Assembly: GCA_017549505.1 (NCBI GenBank)
Contig: JAFYUS010000003.1
Span: 62,001-126,000, forward strand
Length of the DNA: 64,000 bases
DNA from: Bacteroidales bacterium
GTDB lineage: Bacteria; Bacteroidota; Bacteroidia; Bacteroidales; UBA932
Direction of reading: 5' to 3'
The notes under the pieces are model-generated. The model was not told where the DNA came from. It searched no databases and saw only the letters and a list, made by a program, of their open reading frames with translations. Both the position numbers and the translations under genes were made by a program. Of the stretch, positions 17,558-26,901 are shown piece by piece; within the stretch, counting starts at the first letter, position 1; each line of letters starts with the position of its first letter.

Positions 17558-18145
17558 ATGACTAAATGTCCATACTGCAGGGAGCAGATTCCTGATGACA
17601 GCTGGTTCTGCGACCAATGTGGAAAAGAATTGAAATGGTGTCCGGAGTGCCGCGCGCCTAAGCGCGGAACGGAATGTCCTGCATGCGGCGAGACACTTCT
17701 TGACGCCGGGAAATATTTCAGTTCAGGAAAGCCGGCCGGCCAGAAGGCGCCGGCTGCTCCTGCTCCTCAAACAGCGCCTGACATAACGGCCAGACTGGAT
17801 AATGTCATGAATGACATGTTCAGTGCCGGAGGATTCGGCAAAGCTGCGACAGCAGCAGCCGGACAGGCATCAGTACCTTGTCTTGAAGGCAACGGATGGA
17901 AACTGACGTTCAAGGAAGGACAGTTCGGCCGTTCAGGAGGTATCTGGCCGGAACTTGCTTCAATAGCATATGTTTCAGGAAGACACGGACAGATGAGAAA
18001 GAACGGGAACAACTGGGAAATCTCCGATTCCGGTTCTACTAACGGAACATATGTAAACGGCTCGAAACTTGTCCCGGGTACATGGGTTGCACTTAAGAAA
18101 GGCGACCAGGTAAAGATTGCTACAGTAAAATTCAATGTAAACTGA
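17558..18145 (+). CDS. Zinc-ribbon and FHA-domain protein
   Basis: A 195-residue protein. The N-terminal 50 residues hold a double zinc ribbon (CPYCREQI, CDQCGKEL, CPECRAPK, CPACGETL). A Pro/Ala linker leads to a C-terminal FHA domain (about 110-195) with FGRSGG, SGRHGQM and DSGSTNGTYVNG, which are the phosphothreonine-binding residues of the fold. It should read phosphothreonine marks made by the kinase two genes upstream, possibly on the Thr-containing heptad array. It starts 18 bases after the AAA+ gene and is followed one base later by the phosphatase gene. Confidence 0.9.
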   Translation: MTKCPYCREQIPDDSWFCDQCGKELKWCPECRAPKRGTECPACGETLLDAGKYFSSGKPAGQKAPAAPAPQTAPDITARLDNVMNDMFSAGGFGKAATAAAGQASVPCLEGNGWKLTFKEGQFGRSGGIWPELASIAYVSGRHGQMRKNGNNWEISDSGSTNGTYVNGSKLVPGTWVALKKGDQVKIATVKFNVN

Positions 18146-18146
18146 C

Positions 18147-18893
18147 ATGAAACTTGAGATACATGCAGTCAACGATATCGGTTGTTCCAGGACCAACAAT
18201 GAAGACATGATGTCCGTAGGAGGCATTCTGCTTCGTGACGCTTCATTGGAATTGCCTGTGGAAATCGACGATGAATCAGACAGCTACTTCTACATTCTCG
18301 TATCCGACGGTATGGGCGGACATGAAAAGGGCGAAGAAGCCAGCGAGCTCCTCCTGAAATGTATTTCGGATTCATTCATGGATGGAAGGATCAGTCCGGA
18401 AAACGCGGAAGAAAATCTCAGGAAGCTCGTTTATGAAGTAAGCTGCACGCTTAACATGCGGGGAATCGAAGAGAATCAGGAGCGTATCCTCGGATGCACA
18501 TTGACAGGAGTCATATGGATAGGGGCAAGGACATACCTTGTAAATGCCGGAGACAGCCGTACATACCGTCTCAGAAGCGGCATCCTCAAGCAACTGACAA
18601 CAGACGATACTGAGAGAGGTATAACAGGAGATGAAAACGCAAGCAAGCTCCTGCTTAACGCAATAGGCGGCGGCAGTCACGGCAGGCTCACCGTTGAAGA
18701 TATCACGGACAGGATCATGGAGGGAGATACGATTCTCGTATGTTCTGACGGACTTACCGACATGGTTGACGACGAAGGCATAGAAGAAATCCTGTGCAGA
18801 AATGAACGGCCGGCTGAAAGCCTGGTGGAAACGGCCAACAGGAACGGAGGGGCTGACAATATATCCGTTATCGTCGCACATCTTGAAAACTGA
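18147..18893 (+). CDS. PP2C-family Ser/Thr phosphatase
   Basis: A 248-residue PPM/PP2C phosphatase. All metal-binding motifs are present: RTNNEDMM near the N-terminus, LVSDGMGGHEKGEEAS, NAGDSRTYRL, CSDGLTDMV and GGADNISVIV. No membrane span is seen, so it is probably cytoplasmic. It is the last gene of the cassette and should reverse kinase-made phosphorylation. Motif spacing and length fit stand-alone bacterial PP2C enzymes. It is followed immediately by a perfect 18-bp terminator. Confidence 0.93.
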   Translation: MKLEIHAVNDIGCSRTNNEDMMSVGGILLRDASLELPVEIDDESDSYFYILVSDGMGGHEKGEEASELLLKCISDSFMDGRISPENAEENLRKLVYEVSCTLNMRGIEENQERILGCTLTGVIWIGARTYLVNAGDSRTYRLRSGILKQLTTDDTERGITGDENASKLLLNAIGGGSHGRLTVEDITDRIMEGDTILVCSDGLTDMVDDEGIEEILCRNERPAESLVETANRNGGADNISVIVAHLEN

Positions 18894-18895
18894 TT

Positions 18896-18937
18896 ACAAA
18901 AAAATAAGGATTGAGCAGTCAATCCTTATTTTTTTGT
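18896..18937 (+). terminator. Terminator of the kinase cassette
   Basis: A perfect 18-bp inverted repeat (18896-18913 with 18920-18937) around a 6-base loop, with A7 and T7 tracts inside the stem. It starts two bases after the phosphatase stop and separates the cassette from the V-ATPase operon. Confidence 0.93.
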
Positions 18938-18958
18938 AGTGTTTTATAGCCCAAATGG

Positions 18959-18989
18959 TTGATAAGTCTGCATATTATCACTATTTTTG
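18959..18989 (+). promoter_or_regulatory. V-ATPase operon promoter
   Basis: A -33-like TTG at 18959-18961 and a -7 box TATTTTTG at 18982-18989 (TAnnTTTG) are separated by 20 bases, the usual Bacteroidota spacing. The predicted leader is about 40 bases before the VatE start at 19037. Confidence 0.7.
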
Positions 18990-19036
18990 CGGGATTGTTA
19001 AGAATTGTAAACTAAAACATATTAATCACACATAAC

Positions 19037-19642
19037 ATGCAGAACAAATTGCAGGAACTGACAGACAAACTCTACAATGAGGGACTGTCAAAAGGCAAGC
19101 AGGAAGGTGAGGAACTTCTTGCAAAGGCAAAGGTGCAGGCCGAGGAAATGATCGCCAAGGCTCAGGCAGAAGCTGCTCAGATCGTAGCAGCTGCCCAGAA
19201 GCAGGCTGACGAAATCAAGACCAAGGTAGCATCTGACATCAGAATGGCATCAAGCCAGAGTCTTGCAGCTACAAGAAACGACATCGAGACACTCGTTGTC
19301 GGCAAGATGACGGATGAAGCCGTAAAGAAGGCTCTGACATCAGCCGAGTTCGTCAAGGAACTCATCCAGGCTGTAGCAGCAAAGTTCACTACAGAAGGAC
19401 CTGTAGACCTTGCGCTCATTCTTCCTGAAAGTCTTCAGAAGGAGCTTGAGCCGTTTGTCAACAATGAACTCGCCAAGATACTTGGCGCTGGCGTAGAAGC
19501 GTCATTCTCCAAGAAGGTAAGCGGCGGATTCAAGATCGGCCCTAAGAACGGAGGATATTTCGTAAGCTTCACAGATGAGACCTTCAATGAGCTCATCGCT
19601 GAATACCTCAGACCGGCAACAAAGAAGATTCTCTTCGGATAA
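19037..19642 (+). CDS. atpE: V-type ATPase subunit E
   Basis: A 201-residue peripheral-stalk subunit. A long Ala/Lys/Glu/Gln-rich coiled coil (about 1-85, with repeats of the form AKAQAEAAQIVAAAQKQA) leads to a globular C-terminal domain containing KVSGGFKIGPKNGGYFVSFTDE. This layout matches bacterial and archaeal subunit E, which links the catalytic head to subunit I. Its stop overlaps the DUF2764 start by one base (TAATG). Confidence 0.9.
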   Translation: MQNKLQELTDKLYNEGLSKGKQEGEELLAKAKVQAEEMIAKAQAEAAQIVAAAQKQADEIKTKVASDIRMASSQSLAATRNDIETLVVGKMTDEAVKKALTSAEFVKELIQAVAAKFTTEGPVDLALILPESLQKELEPFVNNELAKILGAGVEASFSKKVSGGFKIGPKNGGYFVSFTDETFNELIAEYLRPATKKILFG

Positions 19643-20277
19643 TGAACAACTACGTATACATAATAGCAGGACTTCCGGATTTCACTCCAGACTGGAGACA
19701 TGGCGGAGAAAGTCTTGACGGATACCTTCAGCAGATTCACGAGCTTCTGTCAGCAAAGGACAACGAAGTTGTGAATTTTGTGGCTGACGGCTTCGACAAG
19801 GACAAGATCGGCTATGAGTTCTACAAGGAGGCGCTTTCGCACCGCATGGGATTCATCCGAGACTTCTTCCAGTTTGACCTGAACGTAAGGAATCAGAAGG
19901 TCGGATATCTCAACAACGCTTTGGGAAGGTCTCCAGAAAAGGATATCCTTTCAATGAGGGATCCTGAAGCTGAAGATACCGGACTCGAGCCTGAAGCGCC
20001 GGAATTCAAGGAGCAGGCAAGACTTCAGTCTATCCTTGAAGGAAACGACATCCTCGCCAGAGAGAGAGGCATCGACGACCTGTATTGGGACAAGATCGAT
20101 GAACTCACTCTTTTCGATTATCTCAACTTCGACAAGATCCTTGGTCTGGTAGCAAAGATGATGATAATCAGAAGGTGGCTCATCCTTGATGAGCAGACCG
20201 GACGCGACATGTTCAAGAGACTTGTCGACGAAGTCAGAGGCACATTCAAAGGTGTTGAATACAACGAAAACAAATAA
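19642..20277 (+). CDS. DUF2764 family protein of the V-ATPase operon
   Basis: A 211-residue protein beginning MNNYVYIIAGLPDFTPDW. Proteins of this family lie between the E and A genes in the V-ATPase operons of Bacteroidota, chlamydiae and some spirochaetes. These operons lack a recognisable subunit C gene, so a role as a subunit C substitute has been considered plausible. No catalytic motif is visible and the protein looks mostly helical and soluble. It is coupled to subunit E by a one-base overlap. Confidence 0.85.
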   Translation: MNNYVYIIAGLPDFTPDWRHGGESLDGYLQQIHELLSAKDNEVVNFVADGFDKDKIGYEFYKEALSHRMGFIRDFFQFDLNVRNQKVGYLNNALGRSPEKDILSMRDPEAEDTGLEPEAPEFKEQARLQSILEGNDILARERGIDDLYWDKIDELTLFDYLNFDKILGLVAKMMIIRRWLILDEQTGRDMFKRLVDEVRGTFKGVEYNENK

Positions 20278-20288
20278 AATACTATAAC

Positions 20289-22040
20289 ATGAAAACAACA
20301 GGAAAGGTTACGGGTATCGTATCCAACCTTGTGACTGTAGAAGCAAACGGTCCGGTGTCGCAGAACGAGATCTGTTACATTACCGTAGGTGACACAAAGC
20401 TCATGGCCGAGGTCATCAAGGTAAACGGAAAGAACGCAGCAGTACAGGTATTCGAAAGTACCCGCGGACTCAAGAACGGTGACACCGTAGAGTTTGAAGA
20501 CAGGATGCTCGAGGCTACTCTCGGACCAGGCCTTCTCTCAAACAGCTACGACGGTCTTCAGAACGACCTCACCACAATGACAGGTGTGTTCCTCAAGAGA
20601 GGAGAATACACCGATCCTCTCAACCATGAGAAGCTTTGGGATTTCACTCCTGTCGCCAAGCCAGGTGACAAGGTAGTGGCAGCAGACTGGCTGGGAGAAG
20701 TGAAGGAAGGCTGGCTTCCTCACAAGATCATGGTTCCTTTTGCATTCAAGGGCGAATACACAGTAAAGACAGTCGCTCCTGCAGGTCAGTACAACATCGA
20801 CAAGGTCGTTGCTGTACTTACTGACGCTTCAGGAGAAGATGTAGAGGTGACCATGTGGCAGAAATGGCCTGTAAAGGTCGCCATCAAGGGATATAAGGAA
20901 AAACCAAGACCATCGAAGATCATGGAGACAGGTGTACGCGCAATCGACACCCTCAACCCTATCGCGGAAGGTGGTACAGGCTTCATCCCTGGACCTTTCG
21001 GATGTGGAAAGACTGTGCTCCAGCATGCTATCGCGAAGCAGGGAGACGCTGACGTGATCCTAATGGCAGCCTGCGGAGAGCGTGCAAACGAGGTTGTGGA
21101 GATCTTCGCCGAGTTCCCTGAACTCATCGACCCTCATACAGGACGTCACCTGATGGAGCGTACAACCATCATCTGTAACACATCAAACATGCCTGTTGCA
21201 GCTCGTGAGGCATCCGTTTATACAGCGATGACAATCTGCGAGTACTACCGCGCAATGGGACTCAAGGTCCTTCTCCTTGCTGACTCCACTTCACGTTGGG
21301 CTCAGGCTCTCCGTGAGATGTCAAACCGTATGGAGGAGCTCCCGGGTGCAGACGCATTCCCTGTCGATCTCTCAGCCATCATCTCGAACTTCTATGCCCG
21401 TGCAGGTATGGTAGTCCTCAACAACGGCCTGACAGGTGCAGTCACATTCATCGGTACGGTATCACCAGCCGGCGGTAACCTCAAAGAGCCGGTTACAGAG
21501 TCTACAAAGAAGGCTGCAAGATGCTTCTACGCACTCGAGCAGAACCGTGCAGACCAGAAACGCTACCCTGCGGTAAACCCTATCGACTCATACTCAAAGT
21601 ATCTCGAGTACCCTGAGATCCGTCAGTACCTCAATGAGACCATCATGCCTGGCTGGGTCGAGATGGTAGAGAAGACCAAGAACATCATCCGCAAGGGTAA
21701 GGAAGCAAACGACCAGATCAACATCCTCGGTGACGACGGTGTTCCTATGAGCTATCATGAGATCTTCTGGAAGTCAGAGCTCGTGGACTTCGTGATCCTC
21801 CAGCAGGATGCTTTCGATGACATCGACGCCCTCTGCCCTATCGAAAGACAGAAATACATGCTCGAACTAGTGATGGGCATCTGTGACCGCGAATTTGAAT
21901 TCGAAGACTTCGAAGAGTGCCGCAAGTACTTCAAGGAGCTGATCAATGCTCTCAGACAGATGAACTACTCGATCTTCAAGAGCGAACGATTCTATGAATA
22001 TCAGGAAAAACTCAATAATCTTCTAAGCAATGGCAAATAA
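20289..22040 (+). CDS. atpA: V-type ATPase catalytic subunit A
   Basis: A 583-residue catalytic subunit with Walker A GPFGCGKT at residues 235-242, the A-type insertion region upstream of it (FKGEYTVKTVAP), the catalytic-glutamate segment GERANEVVEIF and LLADSTSRWAQALREMS. Length and motif order are normal for V/A-type ATPases. Its end overlaps the subunit B start by 11 bases, which suggests translational coupling of the 3:3 partners. Confidence 0.96.
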   Translation: MKTTGKVTGIVSNLVTVEANGPVSQNEICYITVGDTKLMAEVIKVNGKNAAVQVFESTRGLKNGDTVEFEDRMLEATLGPGLLSNSYDGLQNDLTTMTGVFLKRGEYTDPLNHEKLWDFTPVAKPGDKVVAADWLGEVKEGWLPHKIMVPFAFKGEYTVKTVAPAGQYNIDKVVAVLTDASGEDVEVTMWQKWPVKVAIKGYKEKPRPSKIMETGVRAIDTLNPIAEGGTGFIPGPFGCGKTVLQHAIAKQGDADVILMAACGERANEVVEIFAEFPELIDPHTGRHLMERTTIICNTSNMPVAAREASVYTAMTICEYYRAMGLKVLLLADSTSRWAQALREMSNRMEELPGADAFPVDLSAIISNFYARAGMVVLNNGLTGAVTFIGTVSPAGGNLKEPVTESTKKAARCFYALEQNRADQKRYPAVNPIDSYSKYLEYPEIRQYLNETIMPGWVEMVEKTKNIIRKGKEANDQINILGDDGVPMSYHEIFWKSELVDFVILQQDAFDDIDALCPIERQKYMLELVMGICDREFEFEDFEECRKYFKELINALRQMNYSIFKSERFYEYQEKLNNLLSNGK

Positions 22041-23349
22041 GGCATTTCAGAAAATATACACCCAGCTGGAGGCCATCACAAAGGCAACCGTATCGCTCAA
22101 GGCGACTGGTGTATCAAACGACGAGCTGGCGCTCGTAGACGGCCGCCTTGCTCAGGTAGTTAAGACAAAAGGCGACCTCGTGACTCTCCAGATCTTTTCA
22201 GGCACAGAGGGCATCCCTACCGATGCAGAGGTCGTATTCCTCGGTGGTGCGCCTACCCTTAACGTAAGCGACGATCTTGCAGGACGTTTCTTCAACGCTT
22301 ATGGTGAGCCTATCGACGGCGGTCCTGCAGTTGACGGCAAGACAGTTGAGATCGGCGGTCCTTCAGTAAACCCATACAAGAGAAAGCAGCCTTCACAGCT
22401 GATTCCTACCGGTATCGCAGGTATCGACCTCAACAACACCCTTGTATCAGGACAGAAGATTCCGTTCTTCGCTGACCCTGACCAGCCATACAACAATGTG
22501 ATGGCTCAGGTTGCTCTCCGCGCCGACGTAGACAAGATCATCCTCGGAGGTATGGGTCTTTCAAACGACGACTACCTCTACTTCAAGCAGGAGTTCGAGG
22601 CAGCAGGTGCACTCGACAAGATCATCTCTTTCGTAAACACAACAGAGCAGCCTCCTGTAGAGCGACTCCTCATTCCGGACATGGCGCTTACTGCAGCCGA
22701 GTACTTCGCAGTTGAAAAGAACGAGAAGGTTCTCGTGCTCCTGACAGACATGACCCTCTATGCCGATGCGCTCTCAATCGTATCTAACCGTATGGACCAG
22801 ATTCCTTCAAAGGACTCGATGCCAGGCTCTCTCTATTCAGACCTTGCAAAGATCTATGAGAAGGCTGTGCAGCTTCCTGACGGTGGTTCAATCACCATCA
22901 TTGCAGTGACCACCCTCAACGACGGAGACATCACCCATGCGATTCCGGACAACACCGGTTATATTACAGAGGGACAGCTCTTCCTTCGTACCGACCCGGA
23001 TTCTGGAAAGGTCATCATCGACCCGTTCCGTTCGCTTTCACGTCTGAAGCAGCTCGTACAGGGCAAGAAGACAAGAAAGGACCACGGTCAGGTGATGAAT
23101 GCTTCTGTACGTCTGTACGCAGACGCCCAGAACGCAAAGACCAAGCTCGAGAACGGTTTCGACCTCAGTGACTACGACGAAAGATGCCTCAAATATGCAA
23201 AGGCATATGCAACAAGACTTCTCGCGATCGATGTAAACCTCAAGATCGACGAGATGCTTGACACAGCATGGGAACTCTTCGGAACATACTTCACTCCGGC
23301 TGAGACAGGTATCAAGCAGGAACTTATCGACACATACTGGAAAAAATAA
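22030..23349 (+). CDS. atpB: V-type ATPase subunit B
   Basis: A 439-residue non-catalytic nucleotide-binding subunit. It shows VSGQKIPFFADPDQPYN in place of a canonical P-loop, then VLLTDMTLYADALSIVSNRMDQIPSKDSMPGSLYSDLAKIYEKA and the ITEGQLFLRTD region. These are typical of V/A-type B subunits. The start lies inside the atpA gene. The atpD gene follows after 3 bases. Confidence 0.95.
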   Translation: MANKAFQKIYTQLEAITKATVSLKATGVSNDELALVDGRLAQVVKTKGDLVTLQIFSGTEGIPTDAEVVFLGGAPTLNVSDDLAGRFFNAYGEPIDGGPAVDGKTVEIGGPSVNPYKRKQPSQLIPTGIAGIDLNNTLVSGQKIPFFADPDQPYNNVMAQVALRADVDKIILGGMGLSNDDYLYFKQEFEAAGALDKIISFVNTTEQPPVERLLIPDMALTAAEYFAVEKNEKVLVLLTDMTLYADALSIVSNRMDQIPSKDSMPGSLYSDLAKIYEKAVQLPDGGSITIIAVTTLNDGDITHAIPDNTGYITEGQLFLRTDPDSGKVIIDPFRSLSRLKQLVQGKKTRKDHGQVMNASVRLYADAQNAKTKLENGFDLSDYDERCLKYAKAYATRLLAIDVNLKIDEMLDTAWELFGTYFTPAETGIKQELIDTYWKK

Positions 23350-23352
23350 CAT

Positions 23353-23967
23353 ATGGCAATTAAATTCCAATATAATAAGACATCTCTGAACAACTTGAAC
23401 AAACAGCTCAAGATGCGCAAGAATGCCCTTCCTACCTTGAAGAACAAGGAGTCGGCTCTTCGTCTTGAGGTGAAGAAGGCCAAGGACTATTCGGAGAAGC
23501 TTATTGAGGATCTTGATGCCGCTCTGAAGAAATACGACTATCTCGCAGCACTCTGGAACGAATTCCAGCCTAATCTGATCTCTATCGTGGATGTAGACCT
23601 CTACACCGTCAAAGTAGCCGGTGTAAAGACTCCAGCTTTGGGAGAGATCAAGTATGAGATACACGAGTTCAACGCATTCAACTGTCCTGCATGGTACGCA
23701 GACGGAGTAGCGATACTCAAGGAACTCTCAAGACTGGGAATAGAATCAGAGGTCTATCTGGAGAAGGCACGTATTCTGGATTTCCAAAGGAAGAAGACCA
23801 CTCAGAAGGTAAACCTTTACGAAAAGGTCCAGATTCCGGGATATCAGGAGGCAATCAGAAAGATCAAACGATACATGGAAGACGAGGAGAACCTCTCCAA
23901 GGCAGCTTCCAAGATCGTGAAGAGCAGACATGCTCTTGAAGAAGAAGAGGAGGAACAGACAGCATGA
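23353..23967 (+). CDS. atpD: V-type ATPase subunit D
   Basis: A 204-residue central-stalk subunit that is almost entirely helical. It opens with KFQYNKTSLNNLNKQLKMRK and has long N- and C-terminal coiled coils, as expected for the rotor shaft that turns inside the A3B3 head. It overlaps subunit I by four bases (ATGA), so translation is probably coupled. Confidence 0.92.
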   Translation: MAIKFQYNKTSLNNLNKQLKMRKNALPTLKNKESALRLEVKKAKDYSEKLIEDLDAALKKYDYLAALWNEFQPNLISIVDVDLYTVKVAGVKTPALGEIKYEIHEFNAFNCPAWYADGVAILKELSRLGIESEVYLEKARILDFQRKKTTQKVNLYEKVQIPGYQEAIRKIKRYMEDEENLSKAASKIVKSRHALEEEEEEQTA

Positions 23968-25814
23968 TCATAAGAATGACAAAATACTCCTTCATTCTCC
24001 TAAGCGGAGAGAAGGACGGCTTCCTGGAGCAGCTTCAGGAGCTTGGAGTCGTTGATATCACGCGTTCTGTAAAACCTGTGGATCAGGACTCTTCTGAAAT
24101 GCTCGCAAAGGCAACCAAGGCAAGAAAGACCATCGAGTTCCTTGAAGGCATTGACTACACTAAAGACGCGGATCATGAAGCTATCGCAAAGACCACTGCA
24201 ACTGTAGAGGGAAGTCCTGTAGAGTTTGTGGAAGGATGCAAGGCAAGAATCAGCGCACTTGAATCGGACCTTGCAAACGCCTTGAAACAGGCCAACGCAA
24301 GAGCTCCATGGGGAGAATTTGACAAGGCAGCACTTGACGGACTCGCCGACCTCGGCTATAAAGTCAGATACTATTGCGTGGACGAGAAGAGATTCGCTCC
24401 AGAGTGGGCAGAACTCCATCCTCTCCAGGTTGTTTCGGACTACAACAAGAAAGTTTGGTTTGTAACCGTATCTCATAAAGACGAGGATTATTCATTCCCT
24501 GTACAGGAAACTGCTGCACCGGAAGGAACAGCAGCACAGGCAAAGGCAGAAGCTGAAGAAATCAGAAAGGAGATCATCAAGTGCAAGGCCGGACTTATGA
24601 ATGCCAAGGATTATATTCCTGCAATCAAGGAGTCATGCAACAGCGACCTTGTAGAACTTGACAGATATCTTGCAGACAATGCTGCTGCTGCAGCAGCAGA
24701 AGACATGCTTACAGTCTTTACAGGTTTTGCTCCTTCTGAAAACGACACAGAGCTTGTTGAAGCATTTGAAAAGATGGACATCCTCTATATCAAGGAAGAT
24801 GCAGTACAGGAAGACAACCCACCTATCAAGCTGAAGAACAACTGGTTCACGCGTCAGTTCGAAGTCTTCACCGAGATGTATGGTATGCCTGTATACACAG
24901 AGTTTGACCCTACTCCGATCGTTGCACCGTTCTATCTGCTCTTCTTTGCAATGTGTATGGGAGATGCAGGATACGGTATAATCCTGCTTCTTTTCGGACT
25001 TCTGCTCAGCAAAGGCATACTCAAGGTCGGAATGTTTGACGGACTCGGCAACATCATCTCGCTTCTCGGAGCAGGAACTATCCTTGTCGGCACAGTACTG
25101 GGAACATTCTTCGGCACAAGCCTCTTTGACGCGGCATGGGTACCGCAGTGGCTGAAGAGCTGCATGATTGTAGGAGACATCGAAATCGTCGGCATCGGAG
25201 TCCTGAACATCCAGATGATTCTTGCGATGGGTATCGGTATCTTCCACATCTGCCTTGCCATGACAGTCAAGGCGATCTGCTATACAAAGCGTTTCGGAAT
25301 CAAGGAGAACATAGCTACATGGGGATGGCTTCTGCTTATCGTCGGAGGAGTTGTCCTTGCACTCCTCGGAATCGGCAAGATCCTCTCTCCAGAAGCGATG
25401 AAATGGGCTGTAATTGGAGTCGGTGGAATATCTGCACTCGCGATCTACATCTTCAACACTCCGGGAAGAAACCCTCTGGTAAATATCGGAGCCGGTCTCT
25501 GGGACACTTACAATATGGCGACAGGTATCCTCGGTGACGTACTCAGCTACCTCCGTCTCTTCGCACTCGGACTTGCCGGTGGAATGCTTGGACAGGCATT
25601 CAACAACCTTGCGGTCTCTGTAAAGGGAGACAGCCTTGTGACATGGCTTCCATTCGTACTGATTCTTATAATCGGTCACGTGATGAACATCATGCTCTCA
25701 GGCCTTGGAGCTTTCGTACATCCTATGCGTCTGACATTCATGGAATACTTCAAGAATGCAGGATATGAAGGAAAGGGTGCGGCCTACAATCCGCTCACAA
25801 CAAACAAAGAATAA
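23964..25814 (+). CDS. atpI: V-type ATPase membrane subunit I
   Basis: A 616-residue stator subunit. The N-terminal half is a cytoplasmic coiled-coil domain. The C-terminal half (from about residue 320) has about eight membrane spans. The conserved arginine needed for ion translocation is R531 in LSYLRLFALGLAGG. FAMCMGDAGYGIILLLFGLL and LSGLGAFVHPMRLTFMEYFKNAGYEG are also family-typical blocks. It forms the ion half-channels against the K ring. Confidence 0.94.
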   Translation: MIIRMTKYSFILLSGEKDGFLEQLQELGVVDITRSVKPVDQDSSEMLAKATKARKTIEFLEGIDYTKDADHEAIAKTTATVEGSPVEFVEGCKARISALESDLANALKQANARAPWGEFDKAALDGLADLGYKVRYYCVDEKRFAPEWAELHPLQVVSDYNKKVWFVTVSHKDEDYSFPVQETAAPEGTAAQAKAEAEEIRKEIIKCKAGLMNAKDYIPAIKESCNSDLVELDRYLADNAAAAAAEDMLTVFTGFAPSENDTELVEAFEKMDILYIKEDAVQEDNPPIKLKNNWFTRQFEVFTEMYGMPVYTEFDPTPIVAPFYLLFFAMCMGDAGYGIILLLFGLLLSKGILKVGMFDGLGNIISLLGAGTILVGTVLGTFFGTSLFDAAWVPQWLKSCMIVGDIEIVGIGVLNIQMILAMGIGIFHICLAMTVKAICYTKRFGIKENIATWGWLLLIVGGVVLALLGIGKILSPEAMKWAVIGVGGISALAIYIFNTPGRNPLVNIGAGLWDTYNMATGILGDVLSYLRLFALGLAGGMLGQAFNNLAVSVKGDSLVTWLPFVLILIIGHVMNIMLSGLGAFVHPMRLTFMEYFKNAGYEGKGAAYNPLTTNKE

Positions 25815-25821
25815 TTTATAA

Positions 25822-26265
<444 letters not shown>

Positions 26266-26286
26266 ACAACCGGTAATTACCGACAA

Positions 26287-26324
26287 AAAAAAACTGCTTG
26301 TGGAATTCCACAAGCAGTTTTTTT
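26287..26324. terminator. Bidirectional terminator between atpK and ndk
   Basis: A 17-bp perfect stem (26287-26303 with 26308-26324) around a 4-base loop, with an A-tract on one side and T7 on the other. It can stop transcription from both the V-ATPase operon and the convergent ndk gene. Confidence 0.92.
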
Positions 26325-26340
26325 ATTTATAAACTTTATT

Positions 26341-26802
26341 TTAATACTCATCCGGAGCGTACTTGAACGGATCGAGTGGTGATGTGTAATCGCAGTAGTC
26401 TGACTCGACGAAGAAGCGCTTGAGCTCGATCTCTGCATTCTCAAGGGAGTCTGAAGTATGGACGATGTTCTCCTGTGCGCTGAGGCTGAAATCACCACGG
26501 ATAGTTCCTGGTACAGCCTTGCTTGCCTTTGTTGCACCAGCCATATCGCGTACAACCTGTACTGCGCTGTAGCCTTCCCAGCAGCAGAGGATTACAGGAG
26601 CTGCCATCATTCCGTCACGGAGCCAAGGGAAGAAAGGTCTGTCAAGAAGATGAGCATAATGAACCTTGAGGATTTCCTCATCAAGCTGAACCATCTTCAT
26701 GGCTACAAGCTTAAGTCCTCTCTTTTCAAATCGTGAAATAACTTCGCCTACAAGTCCTCTCTGAAGACATCCCGGCTTAAGAATTACAAGTGTTCTTTCC
26801 AT
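26341..26802 (-). CDS. ndk: Nucleoside diphosphate kinase
   Basis: Ndk moves the gamma phosphate of ATP to other nucleoside diphosphates through a phosphohistidine. I chose the ATG at 26802 (MERTLVILKPG), which gives 153 residues, the usual length; an in-frame start at 26835 would add 11 atypical residues. The active-site histidine is H115 in NIVHTSDS, where most family members have HGSDS. The C-terminal extension and FFPWLRDGMM are common in Bacteroidales. It is a single gene, divergent from gpsA. Confidence 0.95.
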   Translation of the reverse strand: MERTLVILKPGCLQRGLVGEVISRFEKRGLKLVAMKMVQLDEEILKVHYAHLLDRPFFPWLRDGMMAAPVILCCWEGYSAVQVVRDMAGATKASKAVPGTIRGDFSLSAQENIVHTSDSLENAEIELKRFFVESDYCDYTSPLDPFKYAPDEY

Positions 26803-26883
26803 AAAAGCTATAAATGTGTTATTAATTTCAGTCAAACATCCTGCAAGATAGTAAAATATTCCCTTTAATAAAAATATAAATGT

Positions 26884-26891
26884 TATCTTTG
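26884..26891 (+). promoter_or_regulatory. gpsA promoter (-7 box) with very short leader
   Basis: TATCTTTG matches TAnnTTTG and ends only 10 bases before the first ATG at 26902. The expected start point would fall 3-10 bases before the start codon, so the message may be leaderless or nearly so. Confidence 0.6.
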
Positions 26892-26901
26892 TACAAAAGA
26901 T

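Noticed and set aside
10412..18893. Type VI or type VII secretion locus
   Set aside because: The kinase, FHA, PP2C and CbbX-like AAA+ set is suggestive, but no VipA/B, Hcp, VgrG, FtsK-like or WXG100 genes are present.
24633..25679. Long minus-strand open frame (348 codons) opposite the V-ATPase subunit I gene
   Set aside because: It is Cys, His and Asp rich with no recognisable domain and mirrors codon bias of the real gene on the other strand.
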